Below are positions 58,864 to 64,000 of a stretch of DNA of 64,000 bases, in pieces. Every line of letters begins with the position of its first letter. The first letter of the stretch is position 1. The position numbers and the translations under genes are program-made. The notes under the pieces are model-generated. The model did not search any database and was not told where the DNA came from. It worked only from the letters and a program-made list of their open reading frames with translations. The stretch is from Drosophila pseudoobscura (lineage: Eukaryota; Arthropoda; Insecta; Diptera; Drosophilidae). The stretch spans positions 4,154,001-4,218,000 of the forward strand of contig NC_046679.1 in NCBI RefSeq assembly GCF_009870125.1, written 5' to 3'.

Positions 58864-60634
58864 AAGGGCACAGGTTTTAAGCGCAATCCATCATAATGTA
58901 AATCTAATCTTGCACTGCGGCTGGGCGTGGCTGTCGGCCCATCGCTGCAGGCATATGTTTGACTTACTGCCGACATCTTTATTCAAATGCCGCCTGCCCA
59001 TGCAGTGGTTAATCCTGCACCCACATGTGTGTGTGTGTTGCTGCTGCCAGGAGGAGTGGCGTCAAAAGTGAGGGACCACCATTAGTAGCCTGAGGCGAAA
59101 CTTGGTTAACGGTCGAGTCACTAGACGCTCCCTCTCAGAGGCACTGCAACAACACCAGACACTGGTGCACCCACTGTTGGCGGCATGAAGGTGTTGCGGT
59201 AATTTTAGGAACCATATATCTATGATATATCAAAAGTAAGTTCTATGAACAACTTAATAACCGAACAAAATGTTAATACTAGACTCTAAGGCAAACGATT
59301 AGTCGTATAGGACTCCTTGAAAGTTTTTTCTCTTCAAAACAGAACCCGGGAAAAGTTAAAAAACTTTCGACCCTCCCCCTAGGCTTAGGCGTTATGCATT
59401 ATTCTCTCTAAACAATTATCGAATATCAATTATTTATTCTGTACTCCGGTGGTGGATCAATTTAGACAGTAATTTTGTTAATTTTATTACAATTATATTT
59501 TCTGCAGTTTGCATATGAGTTTTCAGTTTCCATAGTTTCCAGTTTCGTGTCTGTGTCGGGTATTCAGTTTAAGTTAATTTTAGTATTTATTTGTGGCCAA
59601 AAAGTCAATTATTTGGCTTTTATTTGCATTCGTCATCGAAAACGAAAGGTGAGCAGTGTTAACGTTAATGCTGGCGGTTTTTAATTGAATTATGCAATGG
59701 GCTATCGACTCGGCTCGGATTTGGCTTATTTGCTAACCAAACAGCAACATATTTATCTGCATATTACACATATAATTAGGATACTGTACGAGTACTCTCT
59801 GCGCGGCAGCTACATAGATTTATGCACTTTACACTTTTTGCGACACACCACTTATTTATTTATTTATTTATTCAACTAACATATTGTCATGCCGATACAC
59901 TATCCGATAATAAAAAGTCACACAAAAAGAACAATTGTTTAAATATTTACTTTAAAGCTTTAAATGAGAGACGCCACTGGCATTCCCCTTTGGGAAAATG
60001 AAACTAAAAGCGATGGAAATTGTGAAGTGCGGCTGCTGCTGCACGATAGCCGTTCCACCGGCAATTACCACACAATCAAGTGCTCCATTCGCCACCAGCA
60101 GAAGCGGATCCCAGTGCAGCGGAGCATCTAAAGACCAAAGACCCAAAAATCTAAGGCACTGGCCAAAAACCCATTCAATTTTTCGTCCGATGGACAAAAA
60201 AAATGGTTTTCTATTCTCTAAAAACCATCGGTGGAAAATGTATGGTATAACTGCAGGGCTGATGCTGTGGACTAGCACTTATCCCCCGGCTGGTGGCTGA
60301 TGCGACTCCCGCTGGTGCGGCATTCATCCCCTTGGATGGCTCCTGTTGAGGGGCACTCACGTGCAGCGAGCAAAACATTTTAGATTGCCCTGTCAGTCAG
60401 TCATTCAGTCAGTGGGGCAGTGGGCGGGCGGTGGGTGTACGTACTGTGTGGGCCTCCTGGTGGCACTCGTGTGTGACCGTGTCTAGTTCCAATTTTCAAT
60501 CAGCGAAAACTATTTCGAGCCACTGCCACCGAGCCATTGGACAGTCAACGACGTAATCGAGGAGCCATCGATTGGAGCTGCAACATATCCATTCAAATTC
60601 TGAATCCGCATACAGAGAGATGGGTGTAAAGTCC

Positions 60635-60665
60635 AGGGCAGGGGCAGGGGCAGGGGCAGGGGCAG
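60635..60665. repeat. GGGGCA hexamer repeat
   Basis: Five units of GGGGCA. The G-runs could form a G-quadruplex. Confidence 0.9.
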
Positions 60666-62267
60666 TGGCACGGGCAGGATTATCATTGCCATATACTTAA
60701 TAAGCAGGAGGAGATGCTGCCTTGGCTGAGATTAATTTAATGCGCCCGAATAAGTTTATCGTCTTTGTTGTCCCAGCTCCACTTCCACTGGCATCTCCAG
60801 CCTCAGCCCCGTCTTCATTTAAATACTAAATCGCATTAAATGCCATCAAGTGGAAAATTCCCAAAAGCAATAAATTCATTCCTTGCAGGGCTCGAGTTCC
60901 TGCTCGGCACCGCCTATGCCTGCTCTCACTTTTTCAGTGAAAGCTTCACGTTCGACAATATTTGCGTTATGGCGCTAGGGCGCTCCGCTCCACCAAAAGA
61001 GGACCATGTCCTAGCCGGGAATCGGGAATTGGGAGCCACTACGGTGAGCTGTTTATCCTTCGCCGGCAGCCTTGGCTTTCTCTTTGTCTTTGGCCTTTGT
61101 CAGGGATTGGAACTGGTATTGGAACTGGGCTAGGGAGCGGTATGGGCTCTGGTGTCTGGGTATTTTTGCCCTCATCATATTTCTTCGTTTCGTTTCGTTT
61201 CGTTTGGTTTCTTTTCTTCTTTAAGTCTCAGGGCGGCTGTGTGCCTGTGCGTGCCGCTGGGAAACTACAAAGACAAATATTTAATTGAATTAGTGCAGCA
61301 AGCGTTAAGCATTGTCAGACAATGTGCAAGGCCACGCCCAACGACCAGGGTTCCCTGAAATTGCTCCTGGCTTGCCTCAAATTTGAATTTTGTATTTCGT
61401 ATTTGATTCATCAACAGGTTCGTTACCGCCCGAAGGCTTAAGATATTCAGCAATTTGTGGATATATGTATGAATCTCCGCCCAATTTCCATCCCCCTTTT
61501 GTCTGCATAAACGTTCAACTGTATAGCTGCTCACCTGACAAACCATTCTTATGTTAATTTGTCAATTCCAAAAGGTTGTTACCTCAGCGGCAGCAGCCCT
61601 ACCATTTTCTACATATTTTGATAATTACGCTTCGGCTGTCAATTGACCCGCCCAGATCCCCGAGGCAGCCCGCCAGCCAGCCAGCCAGCAGCTAGTTAGC
61701 CCTTTTTATAAGCCTTAGCCCTTTTGAGCCTGCCCGTTAGACGTTTAAAAATAACCACCCCTTGCCGCCGAGAAACTCCTGCCCCTCACCACATCCATCA
61801 GGCACCCCATCATCCCTCTGGGCCATAAACAGAGACATTTTGCGCGCTTTGTTGAGCTTTCCACCTCCGCTGATGGCACCTTTAATTAGCATAATTGGTG
61901 ACATTGAAGCGCGGACATAGGACCAGTACCAGCTCCAGGCCCTGGAGGAGGATCTGGAGGAGGACCAGAACCAGAACCCATCAAAGCATGATGAATGTGC
62001 TCAAAAGGCAAGCCGCAGCGGAACCAAAAATATTCGCTGCTAATTAAATGTCGGGCCTAATCAATTAAGATTGCCCTTCCGCGCCCTAACCCCATGCCAT
62101 TTTGGGCATGCGGTTGAATTGAGTGGCCGTGCCGTGCCCCCCCAGATAAAAAGTTTCGGTTTAAATTTTACATTAGACTAATTCAAGACATAAATTGTCG
62201 GGCGTCTGGGCTGCATACCAAAGCTCTTCCAAAGAAACTCAAAAGGCACAAGCCGCTCATCCTCCTC

Positions 62268-62303
62268 ATCCTTAGACCCATCCTTAGACCCATCCTTAGA
62301 CCC
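62268..62303. repeat. 12-bp tandem repeat TCCTTAGACCCA
   Basis: Three nearly perfect copies. Confidence 0.9.
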
Positions 62304-64000
62304 TGAGCCCACAGGTAAAATTGAAAATTCAATTTAAATTGATGTCGACTGGCCAAGAATACCAGACTAGACCAGACCCAAGTCTCAGCAGAACCAGGAC
62401 CAGGGCAAGTGGAGGACTGTGTGGCATGGCATTTAAGTTAAGTACCTTGGCCACACTCTCCCACAACCCACACGGACGGACGGACGGTCGGATGAATGGA
62501 CGGATGGACAGATAGAGAGAGGGCCTTTGTGGGAACGTAAAATAGCTAACAAGTGGCCGGGCATTTGGGTCCTACGACGACCACACGGCCATGACTGCCC
62601 ATGACTGCGAAATCAGCGCGGGCAGCCGCCAAAACAGCAACATTTTTAAAAATTCATAAAAAAAGGTAGCAGCCAGGCACAGAGACAGAGAGGGCGAAAG
62701 AGAGGAGGGGGAGACGGGATGTGGCAGGACCAGTGGGAGTAGACACCTTTCGGGTGTTTTGTGCTTGTGGTTGTGTTTCCGGCCACCTTCCATTTTTCAA
62801 GTGTGTTTCAATTTTTGCACTTGCCACTTTTGCTCAAGACCCTGCCCCAGTACCCCAGCACCCTCTAACCGCCACTGCCCCCACCAGCACCACACGGAGC
62901 ACCGCTCTCACCTTCTTGGCAACCGCCTGTCGGTGGTAATGAAATTACAATTTTTATAGGCCAAGTCATGAAAAATAAATGAGACTTAAGCACATTGCCC
63001 GGCACTGACTAAACTGTTTGGCGCTTCTGTGGCACGAGCACGAGGAGGAGGATGCCAAAGGGAAAACCAGGGGGGAAAAACTCCATTGGAAATGGCCAAA
63101 ACATATTCGTAGGCCATTCAACAAGTCCGAGTCTTGCCGTTTCGAGGCCTACGCATGGGCATAAATATCCGCCCGGAATGGGGCAGAGGCAATCCTGGTT
63201 CTGATCAAACGAAAACTAGAATTCAAACCTTTTTTGGGGATACCCTTCAGAGGTGGTAGCATAGGGCATACAAGGCTCTACCACATCGTGCTTTTACATC
63301 GGTTTCGGAGGTATAACTATAGTTCATACCATCTTGGGCCCTTGGACCAAATTTCAATTAACTTAAAAAAGTTTCAAACTCAGTTCCAGCTTATTTCGGA
63401 GCAGCCTTTGAGGCAAGCAAAGGCAGATCTCGGGATGGGAGACGGAGTCGAGTCCCTTTTAACAGTTTTCCCTTTTTCCACACGAAATGAAATTTATGCT
63501 GCCAGCATATCGTTGCCTACTTCGGGGCGCATTTCTGTGGCACCGCCCGAGTCTCTGTGTGTGCGTTTGTATGTTTGCGGCTGAGTGGCAACATTTAGTT
63601 TAGTTAAGTGCATTTGATTTGGCAGGCAAATCCCCACGGGGCGAGTTAGCAGCATGGAATTGCAATTTATTGAATTATCCCAACCGAATGGTACATATGT
63701 ACCAGGGACAATAATCGCATTATGCGGCTCGGCTCTGGGCGGCGACAGCGGCCACGGCAAGTCCATTACACACACTCGGCAGAGCAGTTCAATGGGTCAT
63801 CGACCTCGGATGCCAATTGAATTTTCGGTGCAGAGAAATTCCTTTCACGGTCCCGGTCACGTCGCCATTGTTCGGGCGTTTTTAATTAGTTGTGTCGCCT
63901 GGCATACGGCCTGGCCGCCAACTCGTCCTGGCTTCGCATTTAATTTAATCACGCACTGTATGCGTCAAATATTTGAGTTGGCAAAGCATTGGAAATTGCG

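Larger units (their letters stand above)
58591..64000. other. Ets98B 3' UTR and downstream region
   Basis: No further gene is supported to the end of the window. The first several hundred bases are Ets98B 3' UTR. The end is uncertain because the first clear AATAAA is near 59910. Simple repeats include GGGGCA (60635-60665), a TTTCG run near 61187 and the 12-bp TCCTTAGACCCA repeat (62268-62303). Open frames of 97-116 codons here look spurious. Confidence 0.45.

Noticed and set aside
59952-60300. Overlapping frames of 108 (-) and 100 (+) codons
   Set aside because: Neither has a domain, promoter or partner exon, and both lie in Ets98B 3' flanking sequence.
60840-61133. 97-codon plus-strand frame after a possible acceptor (CATTCCTTGCAG)
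   Set aside because: No upstream exon found, and the tail is a GGAACTGG repeat translation.
1-64000. CRISPR arrays, bacterial operons, intact retrotransposons, rRNA genes
   Set aside because: Tandem repeats present are microsatellites or coding repeats. No reverse transcriptase, integrase or transposase motifs were recognised in any frame, and the gene structures are eukaryotic.

Overview
The window is nuclear DNA of a fruit fly of the genus Drosophila. The genes have short GT-AG introns, CAX (opa)-type glutamine repeats and abundant CA/GT, CTGT and CAG microsatellites. The recognisable genes (ALiX, barentsz, a peroxisomal carnitine octanoyltransferase, a REXO1-like exonuclease, Ets98B) are neighbours that, from memory, sit near polytene band 98B (Muller element E) of D. 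melanogaster. The species cannot be fixed from sequence alone; a fly outside the melanogaster subgroup is plausible.

Layout. 2.5-9.1 kb (+): a four-exon gene for a secreted, basic protein of 341 residues. Its signal peptide is split by an intron of about 4.1 kb. Nested in that intron on the opposite strand (4454-3020) is a two-exon gene for a 458-residue repeat protein with about eleven 14-residue units centred on (K/T)-G/A-S-Q-T. 11.15-11.25 kb (-): a tiny TATA-driven gene for a 32-residue secreted peptide. 11.5-12.7 kb: AT-rich degenerate repeats. 12.9-15.9 kb (+): ALiX, six coding exons. 16.1-17.6 kb (-): a JmjC protein of the HSPBAP1 type, preceded on the same strand by a 75-codon cysteine-rich ORF, so a two-cistron transcript is possible. 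17.9-20.35 kb (+): barentsz. 21.2-23.3 kb (-): carnitine octanoyltransferase ending in SKL. 24.7-27.85 kb (+): REXO1-like DEDDh exonuclease. About 28.05-28.24 kb (-): the tail of an unidentified transcript, with a poly(A) signal. 36.95-37.02 kb (-): tRNA-Thr(CGT). 47.85-58.59 kb (+): Ets98B, with a 42-nt first coding exon and a 7.65-kb intron. The rest (28.7-47 kb, the large Ets98B intron, 58.6-64 kb) is non-coding and rich in simple repeats. It is most likely regulatory sequence for Ets98B.

The exon chains given here were built by hand from splice consensus, frame and family resemblance. For all seven multi-exon genes the summed coding length is an exact multiple of three. The genes do not form one pathway: they cover ESCRT/endocytic traffic (ALiX), the exon junction complex and oskar mRNA localisation (btz), peroxisomal acyl-carnitine metabolism, RNA 3'-end trimming and Ets-family transcription control. 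The new or poorly described items are the nested SQT-repeat gene, the 32-residue peptide gene, the upstream cistron of the JmjC gene, and a pair of hairpins downstream of Ets98B that both present a GGTAAG loop.
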